Below, piece by piece: positions 18,654 to 28,177 of a stretch of DNA of 64,000 bases; within the stretch, counting starts at the first letter, position 1; each line of letters starts with the position of its first letter. Position numbers and translations under genes: made by a program. Under the pieces are notes generated by a model. The model was given only the letters and a program-made list of their open reading frames with translations. It did not search any database and was not told the DNA's origin. This DNA is from RPQJ01 sp963754535 (GTDB lineage: Bacteria; Pseudomonadota; Gammaproteobacteria; Steroidobacterales; Steroidobacteraceae). The stretch spans positions 62,001 through 126,000 of the forward strand of contig CAVWGG010000011.1 of assembly GCA_963754535.1 (NCBI GenBank), written 5' to 3'.

Positions 18654-19124
18654 ATGGACGGATCGCATCCGGAAATCCTGATCGACTGTTTCGTGACGAA
18701 CCCTTACCTCGAACCCGTTGCTCCCGTGTGGACGCGGCTCGCAGGCGTTGTGTTGCTGGTAGCGGCCACCGGTCTCACCGCGGTGCTGGGATTCGGGATT
18801 TTCGATTTCGTCGCGCATGCGGCAAGCCGTCGGGCGCTCACGAGTTCAACCGTCGTCTTTGCGCTCATACTGCTGGTGCTGTGCGGCATCTGTTGGCAGG
18901 CAGGGTATCGCCTCGCATTCCATCGACGGGATGGCCAGTCGACGCTTTTTTCAAGGCCGGCGTGGTTTGCCATTGGCGCGGGACTGATCGTCATGACTGC
19001 GCTGATGGCAGCCGTCATCGTCTCGGCGCGCCGGCCGACTCTCCTTGACTACCAGGTGATCCTGTCTCTTGGTGCGTTCGGGATCTGGTGCATCGTGCTG
19101 GCGCTGCGTTCGAACGATCCGTAG
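18654..19124 (+). CDS. Four-helix membrane protein of unknown function
   Basis: A 156-residue protein with four predicted membrane segments: LAGVVLLVAATGLTAVLGFGIF (about 29-50), TSSTVVFALILLVLCGICWQ (about 63-82), AWFAIGAGLIVMTALMAAVIV (about 103-123) and VILSLGAFGIWCIVLAL (about 135-151). I do not recognise a family. It lies directly before the VIT-family gene with a short gap, so the two may share a transcript. The start is the first ATG of the frame; no strong ribosome site is evident. Confidence 0.65.
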   Translation: MDGSHPEILIDCFVTNPYLEPVAPVWTRLAGVVLLVAATGLTAVLGFGIFDFVAHAASRRALTSSTVVFALILLVLCGICWQAGYRLAFHRRDGQSTLFSRPAWFAIGAGLIVMTALMAAVIVSARRPTLLDYQVILSLGAFGIWCIVLALRSNDP

Positions 19125-19181
19125 CCCAACGTGACTGCGTCAAGCGGCCGTGCGACCTTCTCAGTGACACGGTGGACGTCC

Positions 19182-19871
19182 ATGAGACACAGTGAAGTAC
19201 ACAGAACACACCGCACGGGTTGGCTGCGTGCCGCAGTGCTCGGCGCGAACGACGGTATCGTATCCACGGCCAGCCTGGTCCTGGGCGTCGCGGCGGCTGG
19301 CACGAGTACCGAGAACATCCTGATTGCGGGCGTCGCCGGCCTCGTCGCAGGCGCCATGTCGATGGCTGCCGGAGAGTATGTGTCGGTCAGTTCGCAGGCC
19401 GACACGGAGCGCGCGGATCTGGCACGTGAGAGCAAGGAGCTGGCTGAGAATCCCGAGCAGGAGCACGCGGAACTGAAGGCCATTTACGTCAAGCGCGGCC
19501 TGGATGCGTCGCTGGCGTCGAGCGTTGCCACCCAGTTGATGCAGCACGACGCACTTGGTGCGCACGGGCGCGATGAACTGGGCATCTCGGATACGCTGAC
19601 CGCGCGTCCAGTGCAGGCGGCGCTCGCGTCCGCGGGCACGTTTGCAGTTGGCGCTGCGCTGCCTCTCCTGATGGTCCTGGTGTTTCCGGTGACTGCGCTG
19701 ATGTGGGGTGTCGCAGGCAGTTCGTTGGTGTTCCTGGCGTTTCTCGGCATCCTGGCCGCACGGGCAGGCGGTGCGCCCCTGGTCGCGTCCGCCATTCGCG
19801 TCACCTTCTGGGGCGCCCTGGCCATGGCGCTGACTGCTGGAGTGGGCGCGCTGTTCGGAGTCGCGGCCTGA
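19182..19871 (+). CDS. VIT1/CCC1-family Fe/Mn transporter
   Basis: A 229-residue membrane protein of the vacuolar iron transporter family. It has the hallmark helix-1 region RAAVLGANDGIVSTASLVLGV, the helix-2 segment GLVAGAMSMAAGEYVSVSSQADTE with acidic metal-pathway residues, a cytosolic metal-binding helical region (ADLARESKELAENPEQEHAE), and three C-terminal helices. The ATG at 19182 is preferred; the 17 codons upstream add no family sequence. It probably exports or sequesters ferrous iron or manganese. Confidence 0.9.
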   Translation: MRHSEVHRTHRTGWLRAAVLGANDGIVSTASLVLGVAAAGTSTENILIAGVAGLVAGAMSMAAGEYVSVSSQADTERADLARESKELAENPEQEHAELKAIYVKRGLDASLASSVATQLMQHDALGAHGRDELGISDTLTARPVQAALASAGTFAVGAALPLLMVLVFPVTALMWGVAGSSLVFLAFLGILAARAGGAPLVASAIRVTFWGALAMALTAGVGALFGVAA

Positions 19872-19895
19872 CGCTCCTGCGGCCTTTCTGATGGA

Positions 19896-20273
19896 TCAGG
19901 CAGTGTGACTGTCGTCCTCGTCGAGTTCTGCCATCTCGGCCGCGGTGAACACGCGCGAGCGGGTGTGAAACGCCTTGCCTTCCGGGCCTTCGAGCGAAAA
20001 TGTCCCGCCGTGACCTTCGATCACGTCGATGACCAGCTGCGTGTGGCGCCAGTATTCGTATTGCGCCTTGCCGATGTAGAACGGACAGCCGCCGATGTCG
20101 CCCAGGTACACGTCGCCGGCGCCGATCGTGAGTTCGCCGAGCAGGTAGCAGTTGGCCGCACTGTTGTCGCAACAGCCGCCGGACTGATGAAACATCAGTC
20201 CGGGGCCGTGCTTCGACTTCAGCAGTTCGATCAGCTCGACGGCCGCTGCCGTGGCGATGACCTTCTCGACCAT
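19896..20273 (-). CDS. DUF779-domain protein
   Basis: A 125-residue protein matching the DUF779 family: GPGLMFHQSGGCCDNSAANCY, then GDVYLGDIGGCPFYI and YWRHTQLVIDVIEGHGGTFSLEG. Two Cys in GGCC and one in GGCP are conserved in the family. It begins 2 nt after the stop of the aldehyde dehydrogenase gene, which is its usual partner across proteobacteria. The role is unknown; the constant pairing suggests it helps that enzyme. The ATG at 20273 (MVEKVIATAAA) matches the family start. Confidence 0.88.
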   Translation of the reverse strand: MVEKVIATAAAVELIELLKSKHGPGLMFHQSGGCCDNSAANCYLLGELTIGAGDVYLGDIGGCPFYIGKAQYEYWRHTQLVIDVIEGHGGTFSLEGPEGKAFHTRSRVFTAAEMAELDEDDSHTA

Positions 20274-20275
20274 GC

Positions 20276-21796
20276 TCAGAAGAAGCCGAGCTTGCTTTCG
20301 CTGTAGCTGACCAGCAGGTTCTTCGTCTGCTGGTAATGGTCGAGCATCATCTTGTGGGTCTCGCGGCCGATGCCCGATTCCTTGTAACCGCCGAACGCCG
20401 CATGCGCGGGGTACGCGTGGTAGCAGTTGGTCCAGACGCGGCCGGCCTTGATGGCGCGACCCATGCGATACGCCACGTTGCCGTTGCGGCTCCATACGCC
20501 GGCACCGAGGCCGTAGAGCGTGTCGTTGGCCACGGCCAGCGCTTCGGCTTCGTCCTTGAAGGTGGTCACGGCCAGCACCGGGCCGAAGATTTCCTCCTGG
20601 AAGATGCGCATCCTGTTGTGGCCCTTGAACAGGGTCGGCTGCACGTAATAGCCGCCCTCGAGTCCGGCGCCCAACCGCGCCTGCGCGCCGCCGATGAGCA
20701 CTTGCGCGCCTTCCTGCTTGCCCAGGTCGAGGTACGACAGGATTTTCGTGAGCTGTTCCTTCGACGCCTGCGCACCCATCATGGTGTCGGTATCGAGCGG
20801 GTCGCCCATCCTGATCGCGGCTACGCGTGGCAGCACCCGCTCCATGAACTTGTCGTAGATGCTTTCCTGGATCAGCGCGCGACTGGGGCAGGTGCACACC
20901 TCGCCCTGGTTGAAGGCGAACAGCACGAGGCCTTCGATCGCCTTGTCGAGGAACGAGTCGTCCTTGTCCATGATGTCGGCGAAGAAGACGTTGGGCGACT
21001 TGCCACCGAGTTCGAGCGTCGCGGGGATGAGGTTGTTGGCCGCGGCCTGCGCGATCACGCGACCGGTGGTCGTGGATCCCGTGAACGCGATCTTGGCGAT
21101 GCGCTTGCTCGTGGCGAGCGGCATGCCGGCTTCGCGACCGTAACCATTGACGATGTTGAGCACGCCGGCCGGCAGGATGTCGGCGATCAGGTCGGCGAGG
21201 ATCAGGATGCTGATGGGCGTGGATTCCGCAGGCTTCAGCACCACGCAGTTGCCCGCGCCGAGTGCCGGCGCCAGCTTCCATGCGGCCATCAGGATCGGGA
21301 AGTTCCAGGGAATGATCTGGCCGACGACGCCCAGCGGTTCGTGGAGGTGGTAGGCGACGGTGGTCTCGTCGATTTCGCTGACACTGCCTTCCTGCGCCCG
21401 GACGCAACCGGCGAAGTAACGGAAGTGATCGACCGTGAGCGGAATGTCGGCGTTGAGCGTCTCGCGGATCGGCTTGCCGTTATCAACGGTCTCGGCGTAA
21501 GCGAGCAACTCCAGGTTGGCTTCGATCCGGTCGGCGATTTTCAGCAGCAGGTTGGAACGCTCGGCCGGTGGCGTCCTGCCCCACTTGTCGGCAGCGGCGT
21601 GCGCGGCGTCGAGCGCGAGTTCGATGTCTTCGGCCGTGGAGCGTGCGACCCTGGTATAGACCTTGCCGCTGATGGGTGTGTAGACGTCGAAGTACTGGCC
21701 CTTCACCGGGGCGACCCATTTGCCCCCGATGAAATTGTCGTAGTGCGGCTTGTAGGCGAGCTTGGCGCCAGCGGCGCCGGGTGCAGCGTAGAGCAT
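20276..21796 (-). CDS. NAD-dependent aldehyde dehydrogenase (acetaldehyde/ExaC-AldB type)
   Basis: A 506-residue aldehyde dehydrogenase. It has PWNFPILMAAWKLAPALGAGN (cofactor binding), the catalytic Glu in ATLELGGKSPNVFFADI, the catalytic Cys in FNQGEVCTCPSRALIQ, and FGGYKESGIGRETHKMML near the end. The N-terminus (AYKPHYDNFIGGKWVAPVKGQYFDV) is that of ExaC/AldB-like enzymes acting on acetaldehyde or related alcohol-derived aldehydes. GGGGGA precedes the ATG. It is followed by the DUF779 gene, probably as a two-gene operon. No linked regulator or alcohol dehydrogenase is visible. Confidence 0.94.
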   Translation of the reverse strand: MLYAAPGAAGAKLAYKPHYDNFIGGKWVAPVKGQYFDVYTPISGKVYTRVARSTAEDIELALDAAHAAADKWGRTPPAERSNLLLKIADRIEANLELLAYAETVDNGKPIRETLNADIPLTVDHFRYFAGCVRAQEGSVSEIDETTVAYHLHEPLGVVGQIIPWNFPILMAAWKLAPALGAGNCVVLKPAESTPISILILADLIADILPAGVLNIVNGYGREAGMPLATSKRIAKIAFTGSTTTGRVIAQAAANNLIPATLELGGKSPNVFFADIMDKDDSFLDKAIEGLVLFAFNQGEVCTCPSRALIQESIYDKFMERVLPRVAAIRMGDPLDTDTMMGAQASKEQLTKILSYLDLGKQEGAQVLIGGAQARLGAGLEGGYYVQPTLFKGHNRMRIFQEEIFGPVLAVTTFKDEAEALAVANDTLYGLGAGVWSRNGNVAYRMGRAIKAGRVWTNCYHAYPAHAAFGGYKESGIGRETHKMMLDHYQQTKNLLVSYSESKLGFF

Positions 21797-21866
21797 GTCG
21801 TATCCCCCGGGATGAACGACTCGATCCTACACCCGAATCCCGCGGCGGCGTCGCAGTCGTCCGCCT

Positions 21867-22964
21867 CTAGGGCCAATCCCGGCGGACAGCTTCCTCGATC
21901 AGGCGGAACACGCGGCCGTCGTCGTTCGCGGTCGTCCTGCCGAGCAGGCCGCGTTGCCAGGCGGCGGGCAACGCGTCCTTGCCGTGCAGTGCGCCGACGG
22001 CGGCGCCGACGAGGGCCGCGATCGTATCGTTGTCCTGCGTGTCGTTGACGGCGCGGACGATCGCTTCTTCCGGGTCATGCGCGTGCCTGGCCAGGATCCA
22101 GAGCAGGCTCGGCACGGTCTCAAGCAGGTATGCGCCGGAGCACCAGGCCTCGCAGGCATCCCGCGTGCTCCAGTCATGGCGTTTCGCTTCGGCCAGCACG
22201 AACTCGAGGTAGTCCGGGAACGAGCCTTCCCGGGCGGCGAAGGTTCCACCGCGCGGACGGTACGCCTGGTCGGCGCAGACCTGGCGCACGGTGGCGAGAA
22301 ACGTGGCGATGATCCAGTCGGACGTCGGCGGTGCCGGCAATCGCAGCAGGCGTGCGAGCAGGTCGACGAACGCGACGCACGATGCAACCGAACTGGCATC
22401 ACGATGGGTAACGATCGAAGCCAGCGCAACGTCCAGCCAGAGGGCCGCACTCGTGCCTTGCGGGTGCAGCAGCACGAGGGGTGCGATGCGCATCAGTGCG
22501 CCGTTGCCCGCGCTCTCGGCGCCGCAGCGGTACCAGGACGCGGCGCCCTGCTCGCGATTGCGCAAGAACTGCTGCATGGCCTTGCCCAGCCCGAAAATCT
22601 CGCGCGCGGCGAAGCGCGCAGACAAGTCGTCCAGGTCCAGTCCGTCGCGTTCGAGCAGGCTTTCGATGGTCCAGAACGCAAGCTGGCTGTCGTCCGAGGG
22701 AAGGCCGACCCGATGACCGGCCGCGCGACTGTTCGGCAGGTAGTCGCGAATTTCGCCATGACGTTCGGCGCGTTCAGCCGCCGACAGGCCTTCGCTGGTG
22801 TTGCCCAGCGCATCGCCGATTGCCAGGCCCAGCAACATGCCGCGGATCCGGCCCGGCGATACCGGACCGCTGACGGGTTCGCGTGGACCCTGCAGCAAGG
22901 CGGATCGGGCCGGGAGGAATCCCTCGGAGATGACACGGGCGGCGAGGGACAGGTTCGAAGTCAT
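21867..22964 (-). CDS. ADP-ribosylglycohydrolase (DraG/ARH) family protein
   Basis: A 365-residue protein with the family metal-binding motifs. GMLLGLAIGDALGNTSEG and LPSDDSQLAFWTIESLLERD come early, GNGALMRIAPLVLL in the middle, and VNDTQDNDTIAALVGAAVGALHG near the end with the paired metal-ligand Asp residues. All key acidic residues are present, so it is probably active in removing ADP-ribose from proteins or other targets. The ATG at 22964 starts 20 nt after the end of the frameshifted kinase-like gene, suggesting a two-gene unit. Confidence 0.9.
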   Translation of the reverse strand: MTSNLSLAARVISEGFLPARSALLQGPREPVSGPVSPGRIRGMLLGLAIGDALGNTSEGLSAAERAERHGEIRDYLPNSRAAGHRVGLPSDDSQLAFWTIESLLERDGLDLDDLSARFAAREIFGLGKAMQQFLRNREQGAASWYRCGAESAGNGALMRIAPLVLLHPQGTSAALWLDVALASIVTHRDASSVASCVAFVDLLARLLRLPAPPTSDWIIATFLATVRQVCADQAYRPRGGTFAAREGSFPDYLEFVLAEAKRHDWSTRDACEAWCSGAYLLETVPSLLWILARHAHDPEEAIVRAVNDTQDNDTIAALVGAAVGALHGKDALPAAWQRGLLGRTTANDDGRVFRLIEEAVRRDWP

Positions 22965-22984
22965 GATCTGCAGAGTCTCGCAGA

Positions 22985-25513
22985 CTACAGGCCCGCCGCG
23001 GGGTCGTCCGGCGGCCACTGACCCGGCGCCGCGCCGCTGCAGACGCGACGCTGGACGAAGGCATCGCTGGGGGTCAGTCCAAGCTCGCAGCTGCGCACGC
23101 ACAACGCACGGAATGCGGGCGCGTTGAGGCCCGTGGATTCGTGATACAGGCGCGTGAGGCGCGCCCAGCGGGACGCGGGGATGGGCCGCGCGCTGCTCCT
23201 GAACGAGCGGCAGTCGCGGCTGGTCGCGCACGACTCGGCCGCCCTGATCGACCGTCGCACACTCCTCGCGGTTCAGCGACCGGCGCGGCGCGCGCTGGCG
23301 TGCGACCGTGACGTCGCCGGCCGCCGTCAACGTCGCACTGCGCCGTTCGCCGTTCCACACGCCCAGGTCGACCCGCGCGCCGTCGGCCGACGCGACCGCG
23401 GCTCCGGCGCCGGTGCCCACCCAGAGCCCCGTTGACCGCCGGACAGTCGGTGGCCGGCCGGGTCGCAGCTCGAGCCAGAACGGCTGCAGCAGGCCGCAGG
23501 GCGCGAGCGTGCCGTTGCACCGTGTGAATCCGACCACGATCTCGCGGTTCGAGTACACGGCGCGATGCGTCAACGCAATCGCGTCGTCGCGCAGGCCGGG
23601 GACGGCAGTGCCGTCGAGCAGAACGACGACGGGCGTGGTCGTGGATCCGTCGGCGGGCCCGATGGTCAGGCTGCCGGCGGTCGTCGCCAGTGGCAGCCGC
23701 GACTTGCGCAGCACCTCCTGCGATTCGAGCCGGCCGGCGTCGGCAGGCTGCACCGTCGTCGTTACGGGCAGGGGTTGGCGCTCGTCGCGGCTGCGACCGG
23801 TGGTGGGGCGGAGGTCGATGAGTCGCGCCGATCGATGACGGCATGGATTGCGACACCGAGCAACAACGTCGCGGCCAACCAGGGCCATCCGCGCCAGCGG
23901 CGTCCGTCAATACCCGTCTTGCGAACTTTCGCCGGCGCCGACGGTAGGGGCGCCGGTCGCCGCGCAGGTGCGGGCACCGGTTCGACACGGGCAAGGGCGC
24001 CGATTGCGCGGCAGCAGCTGGCACTGCAGGCACTGCAGGCACTGGCACTGTTGACACTCGCAGGCGCTGGCGCTGCAGGCACCGCACGACCACGGGTTGC
24101 GACGCTGGATCAGTGACGACACGGGTCGTCTTGACGCCAGCCGTCGTGTCCAGTACCGAACGGGTTCGATTGTGCTCACCGCGCAGGCCAAGCTGCGCCT
24201 CGGTCGCAGTGAGCCGGTGCAACTGCGACGAGTCCGTGACCGAAATGGCGACGTCCTTACGGTGCCAGGCGCCACTCCCGGTGCTGTGGACCGGTTCGAC
24301 CAGGCCGATGGCGCGGACCCATTGCCCTACCCAGGAGGCGTCGGGCACGTCCCTGTCGTTGGCGACGGCCTCCGGCCATATCTTCAGGCAGGCCATGTCG
24401 TGTGCCTGATCGGCGAACTCGACGCGCAGGCAGGGCGTGTCGGTTTGCGACGAAGAGTCCATCCAGACTCGCATGATCTTGCCGATCATCTCCACGCGAT
24501 CGCCCACGTGGCTGCAGCACTGCGCGAAGTTCGTTGCGTCGACGACGTCGCACGCCGGAATGTACTCGCGACGCAGGGGCAGGGCCGCATCGGCGGTAAA
24601 CGCCACCTCGCGAGTCGGGATGTTGCGGCCCGCGAGGAAGTCTTCGAACGTCGGGACCGCGTCGAAAGGAGCAGCGCAGATAGCGGCGAAGTTGCGCACC
24701 CGTTGCTCGAGCTCCGGCACCGCGGCCAGCCGGCTGAACGCGGGTGAACGGGCCGGATCGGCGATATCCGTGGCGCGCAGGATGAACGCGTCCGCATCGC
24801 TGTCGGATTCGTCCCAGAGTTCGGGTCGACGGCAGAGCGCGTGCAGCGTCAGATCGAGGAGCGAGAACGCAAACGAATCGAGGCGGGCGTCGAAATGCCG
24901 GGCACGCCGACCGGAGTGCTGGAAATTGCGCTGGCCGAGTTCCATGCTCTGCAGGCCCGCGAGTTGCGGTACGAACATGCCGTCGTAATCGATCAGCCGT
25001 AGTTGCGTCGCGCCCTGGACGATCACGTTGGTCGGCTGGATGTCGCCGTGCGCGATGCCGTGCCTGAGCAGTTCGCGCGAAATTCCCCGCAGCGACATGC
25101 GCAACTGCAGCAGCGCATCGGTGTCGGCCCGGTGCGCGGCCACGAATGCCGCCAACGTCTGGCCGGGCGCCCAGTCCATCCGCACGATGGGGTAGGTGCC
25201 GCTTTCGGTCGTGATCCCGGACGGCTGGAATTCGAAGTCGACGAAGCAGGTGCTGCGGATGCGGTCGCAGGTGACTGCCGATGGCGGCGTAGCGTGCCTG
25301 CAGCGAATCGGAGGGCTTGTGGAAGCAACGGACCGCGTAACTGCGGCCGTCGGCCTCGACTTCGAAGGTCAGCGCGAAATTGCCGCTGCGAATGACCGGT
25401 TGGCCTGGCCCGCGCGAGCGGAGGGTGCCGCGGGCCAGCAGCGGGTCCGACAAGGCGATGCCCAGGCTCAACTGCAGGGCGTCGGAGTATTCCGCGAGTG
25501 ACGGATAGTGCAT
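22985..25513 (-). pseudogene. Kinase-like/OB-fold/membrane protein, multiply frameshifted
   Basis: From ATG 25513 one frame encodes MHYPSLAEYSDALQLSLGIA and the N-lobe (FEVEADGRSYAVRCFHKPSD). A shift at about 25263 leads to RMDWAPGQTLAAFVAAH, the catalytic loop LRHGIAHGDIQPTNVIV (H-x-D...N) and RLIDYDGMFVPQLAGL in place of DFG. An OB-like part follows (CCSHVGDRVEMIGKIMRVWM). After about 24125 the coding frame changes again through a Cys-rich low-complexity stretch. Then come a membrane helix (WPWLAATLLLGVAIHAVI) and a periplasmic-looking domain (STTTPVVVLLDGTAVPGL; FTRCNGTLAPCGLLQPFWLEL), ending at 22985. At least four indels interrupt about 840 codons. The beta-3 lysine position reads AVR. 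It is probably inactive or mis-sequenced. Confidence 0.7.
24011..24083. repeat. Short imperfect tandem repeats (GCACTGCAG-like units) in kinase-like gene
   Basis: About 70 bases built from overlapping GCACTGCAGGCACTGCAG-type units. In one minus-strand frame they encode a run of Cys-x2-Cys pairs (QCQCLQCLQCQ); in another, Ala/Pro. The coding frame of the surrounding gene changes here, so repeat-associated slippage is plausible. Confidence 0.6.
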
Positions 25514-25720
25514 GATCCTGCGCCGGGGACCGGCCGATGTCGCGGTCGTCGCGTGTGGTCTGTGTCAGCGCAATTTTCACATGGTCGTGCGGCGCGGCAA
25601 AGCTCATTCGGAAGTCTGCGCTCCGTCTTGCTGTCAATCGCCTGCAAGGCAAGAATCTCGAAGCTTCGAGCGGAAATTGATCGCAATATCGATTGACTGG
25701 ATTGCAGCGGCGTGGTCCCG
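25514..25720. promoter_or_regulatory. Divergent intergenic region
   Basis: This 207-base gap separates the minus-strand kinase-like gene from the plus-strand phosphatase and must hold both promoters. The part next to the phosphatase is noticeably AT-richer than its surroundings. I could not identify convincing -35/-10 pairs or an operator. Confidence 0.4.
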
Positions 25721-26197
25721 ATGAAAATACTGTTCGTCTGCATGGGCAATATCTGCCGGTCGCCCACGGCCGAAGGCGTGTTTCGCGAGCACGTACGTCG
25801 TCATGCCCCCGGGCTCGACATCGAGATCGATTCCGCGGGCACTCATGACTACCACGTCGGGGAGCCGCCCGATCCGCGCACCATGCAGGCGGCCGCGCGA
25901 CGGGGCATCGACCTTGCCAGCCTGCGGGCGCGACAGGTGCAGGACGAGGACTTCGAGCGCTTCGACCTGATCCTGGCCATGGACCGTCTCAATCACGCGA
26001 CGTTGCTCGACCGCAGCCGGCCCGAGCATCACGCCCGCATTCGAACGCTGCTTGAGTTTGCTGGTAAGTCGGCACCCGCCGACGTGCCGGACCCGTATTA
26101 CGGCGGTGCAAGAGGATTCGACGACGTGCTCGACCTGGTGCAATCCGCCGCCGACGGTCTCCTGGGCGAGCTCAGAAGCCGGATGCGCGATCGTTGA
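25721..26197 (+). CDS. Low-molecular-weight protein-tyrosine phosphatase
   Basis: A 158-residue LMW-PTP. The P-loop VCMGNICRSPTAEG (C-x5-R) is at residues 7-13, and the catalytic acid loop PADVPDPYYGG is near residue 120. The ATG at 25721 places the P-loop in the normal position; an in-frame GTG three codons upstream is less likely. Family members dephosphorylate tyrosine kinases or small substrates in the cytoplasm. It precedes the phospholipase/exporter cluster by 128 nt in the same direction and may or may not be cotranscribed. Confidence 0.93.
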   Translation: MKILFVCMGNICRSPTAEGVFREHVRRHAPGLDIEIDSAGTHDYHVGEPPDPRTMQAAARRGIDLASLRARQVQDEDFERFDLILAMDRLNHATLLDRSRPEHHARIRTLLEFAGKSAPADVPDPYYGGARGFDDVLDLVQSAADGLLGELRSRMRDR

Positions 26198-26325
26198 GGT
26201 GCTTCATCGACCGCGTTTGCAGCTAGACTCCGTGGGTTGATGCGTCAGGGGGGACGCGCCGTCCGTGCGGCTCGCCTGTGTGCGTCGACGATTGCACGAC
26301 AATTCACGGATTCCGGGGCGAGGGA

Positions 26326-28137
26326 ATGAATTCAGCCGCGCGAGCGACGCTGGTGACGGCGTTGCAGCAATATTTTTCGATTCCCCGCGACGAAGCGGCG
26401 CTGGTGCTCGATGAATTCGAGCCCTGCGTGTGTCGCGGCGGCGACTGGCTGTTCCGCCAGGGTGACGGCGCCGATTGCCTGTTCCTGCTGGCGCGCGGGC
26501 GCATGCAGGTCTGGCTCGCGCAGGCGAATGGCCAGGAAACCGGCGAACGGCTGGTGGCCGAGGTCAATCCGGGCGAGACGATCGGCGAGATCGGCATGCT
26601 CACCGGCGGCGCGCGATCCGCGAGCATCCGGGCGGTGCGCAACAGCCTGCTGCTCAAGATGACTTCAGCGGCCTTCGACCGGCTCGCGCGCCAGCGGCCG
26701 GACCTCACGCGCCACATCGCCGGCGGCATCGCCGGACGGTTGCGCGATCGCACGGCCGGCGTCTCGCACATCCGGCGCAACCTGAAGACGATCGCGCTGG
26801 TGCCACTGGGTTCGGTGCATGCGGCCGGGTTGCTTGCCGCGAAACTCGGCGTCGCGCTGCAGGTGTTCGGTCCCACCTGCGTCCTGTCGGCGACGACGAT
26901 GCGTGATGCGGGCGCACCTGAGTTGCCGGCCACGCGTCACGAGGACCTTTCGCCGGCGATGGTCGACTGGCTGGCCGTCAAGGAGGACGAACACCGCTTT
27001 GTCATGTACGTGGCGAATCCGGCGGACCCCGTCTTCACCGAGATGGCGCTCCACAACGCGGACCTCATCCTGCTGGTCGGCCAGGCCGGTGACGATGCCG
27101 CGCCGCGAGCCTGGGAAATGCAGGCGTTCGACGAGGTCAGCGCCCCCGTTGCACGTCGGGCACTGGTGTTGTGGCACGAGCAGCACGGCGAAACGCTGTC
27201 GGGCACGGCGCAGTGGCTCGCGCCGCGCAAGCTGGATTTCCACCTGCACGTTCGTTCCGGCGTGCAGGGCGATCTCGATCGCCTGGCCCGGGTCATCGCC
27301 GGGCGCGCCGTCGGCCTCGTGCTCGGTGGCGGCGCCGCTCGTGGGTTTGCGCATCTGGGCGTCTATCGCGCGCTGTACGAAGCCGGCACGCCGGTGGATT
27401 GGCTCGGCGGCGCCAGTATCGGTGCCGTCATGGCGGCTGGCATGGCGACGGGACTCGAACCGGGTGTCGCGATCGAGCGAGCGCGCAAGGCGTTCGTGGA
27501 TGGCAAGCCGTTCGGCGACGTGACGGTGCCCATCATCTCGTTCCTGCGCGGACGGCGCATGGAGCGTCTCATCGATGCCCACCTGCCGGGCGAAATCGAA
27601 GACTTGCCGGTGCCGTTCTTCTGCGTCTCGAGCAACCTCGGCAATGGCAGCGTGCAGGTGCACGACCGGGGTTCGCTGCCTCGCTCCCTGCGCGCCAGCG
27701 TGTCGCTGCCCGGCATCTTTCCGCCGGCCGTGATCAACGGCCAGTTGTCCGTCGACGGCGGCATCCTCGACAACCTGCCGGTCGATCTCATGCGGGCCCG
27801 TCCCGTCGGCCGCGTGATTGCCGTCGACTTGAGCTCGCGCAAGGATTACACGGTCGATTACTCATCGGTGCCTTCGCCCTGGCGCGTGCTCGCCGGCCGT
27901 GCGCTGCCGCTCTCCAGGCGTTATCGCGTGCCGAGCCCGGTGTCGTTGATGCTGATGGCGATGTCGATCGGCGCGATCGGTTCGGCACGTGCGGCCGGCG
28001 CGCGCGCGGACTTGCTGGTGCGACCGCCGGTGGGTGGTTTCAGTTTCACGGACGTGCGCAATTTCGACCGCGTCGTCGACGTCGGTTATCGCGAGGCGCA
28101 GAAGGCGATCGCAGAAGGCTGGTCGTCGCAGGACTGA
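26326..28137 (+). CDS. Cyclic-nucleotide-binding patatin-like phospholipase (NTE/RssA family)
   Basis: A 603-residue protein. Residues 20-130 form a cNMP-binding domain. Its phosphate cassette GETIGEIGMLTGGARSASIRA keeps the Glu and Arg needed for ligand. A linker of about 190 residues follows. The patatin domain (about 325-500) has oxyanion GLVLGGGAARGFAHLG, the nucleophile elbow GGASIGAVMAAG and the catalytic Asp in SVDGGILDNLPVDLM, so all catalytic residues are present. The ATG at 26326 follows GGCGAGGGA closely. The architecture resembles neuropathy-target esterase: a lysophospholipase controlled by cNMP. It heads a set of overlapping genes for an exporter and cyclic nucleotide enzymes. 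Confidence 0.92.
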   Translation: MNSAARATLVTALQQYFSIPRDEAALVLDEFEPCVCRGGDWLFRQGDGADCLFLLARGRMQVWLAQANGQETGERLVAEVNPGETIGEIGMLTGGARSASIRAVRNSLLLKMTSAAFDRLARQRPDLTRHIAGGIAGRLRDRTAGVSHIRRNLKTIALVPLGSVHAAGLLAAKLGVALQVFGPTCVLSATTMRDAGAPELPATRHEDLSPAMVDWLAVKEDEHRFVMYVANPADPVFTEMALHNADLILLVGQAGDDAAPRAWEMQAFDEVSAPVARRALVLWHEQHGETLSGTAQWLAPRKLDFHLHVRSGVQGDLDRLARVIAGRAVGLVLGGGAARGFAHLGVYRALYEAGTPVDWLGGASIGAVMAAGMATGLEPGVAIERARKAFVDGKPFGDVTVPIISFLRGRRMERLIDAHLPGEIEDLPVPFFCVSSNLGNGSVQVHDRGSLPRSLRASVSLPGIFPPAVINGQLSVDGGILDNLPVDLMRARPVGRVIAVDLSSRKDYTVDYSSVPSPWRVLAGRALPLSRRYRVPSPVSLMLMAMSIGAIGSARAAGARADLLVRPPVGGFSFTDVRNFDRVVDVGYREAQKAIAEGWSSQD

Positions 28138-28177
28138 GTCGACGATACTCGGCAGGCTGGCAAAGCAGGGGGGGAAC

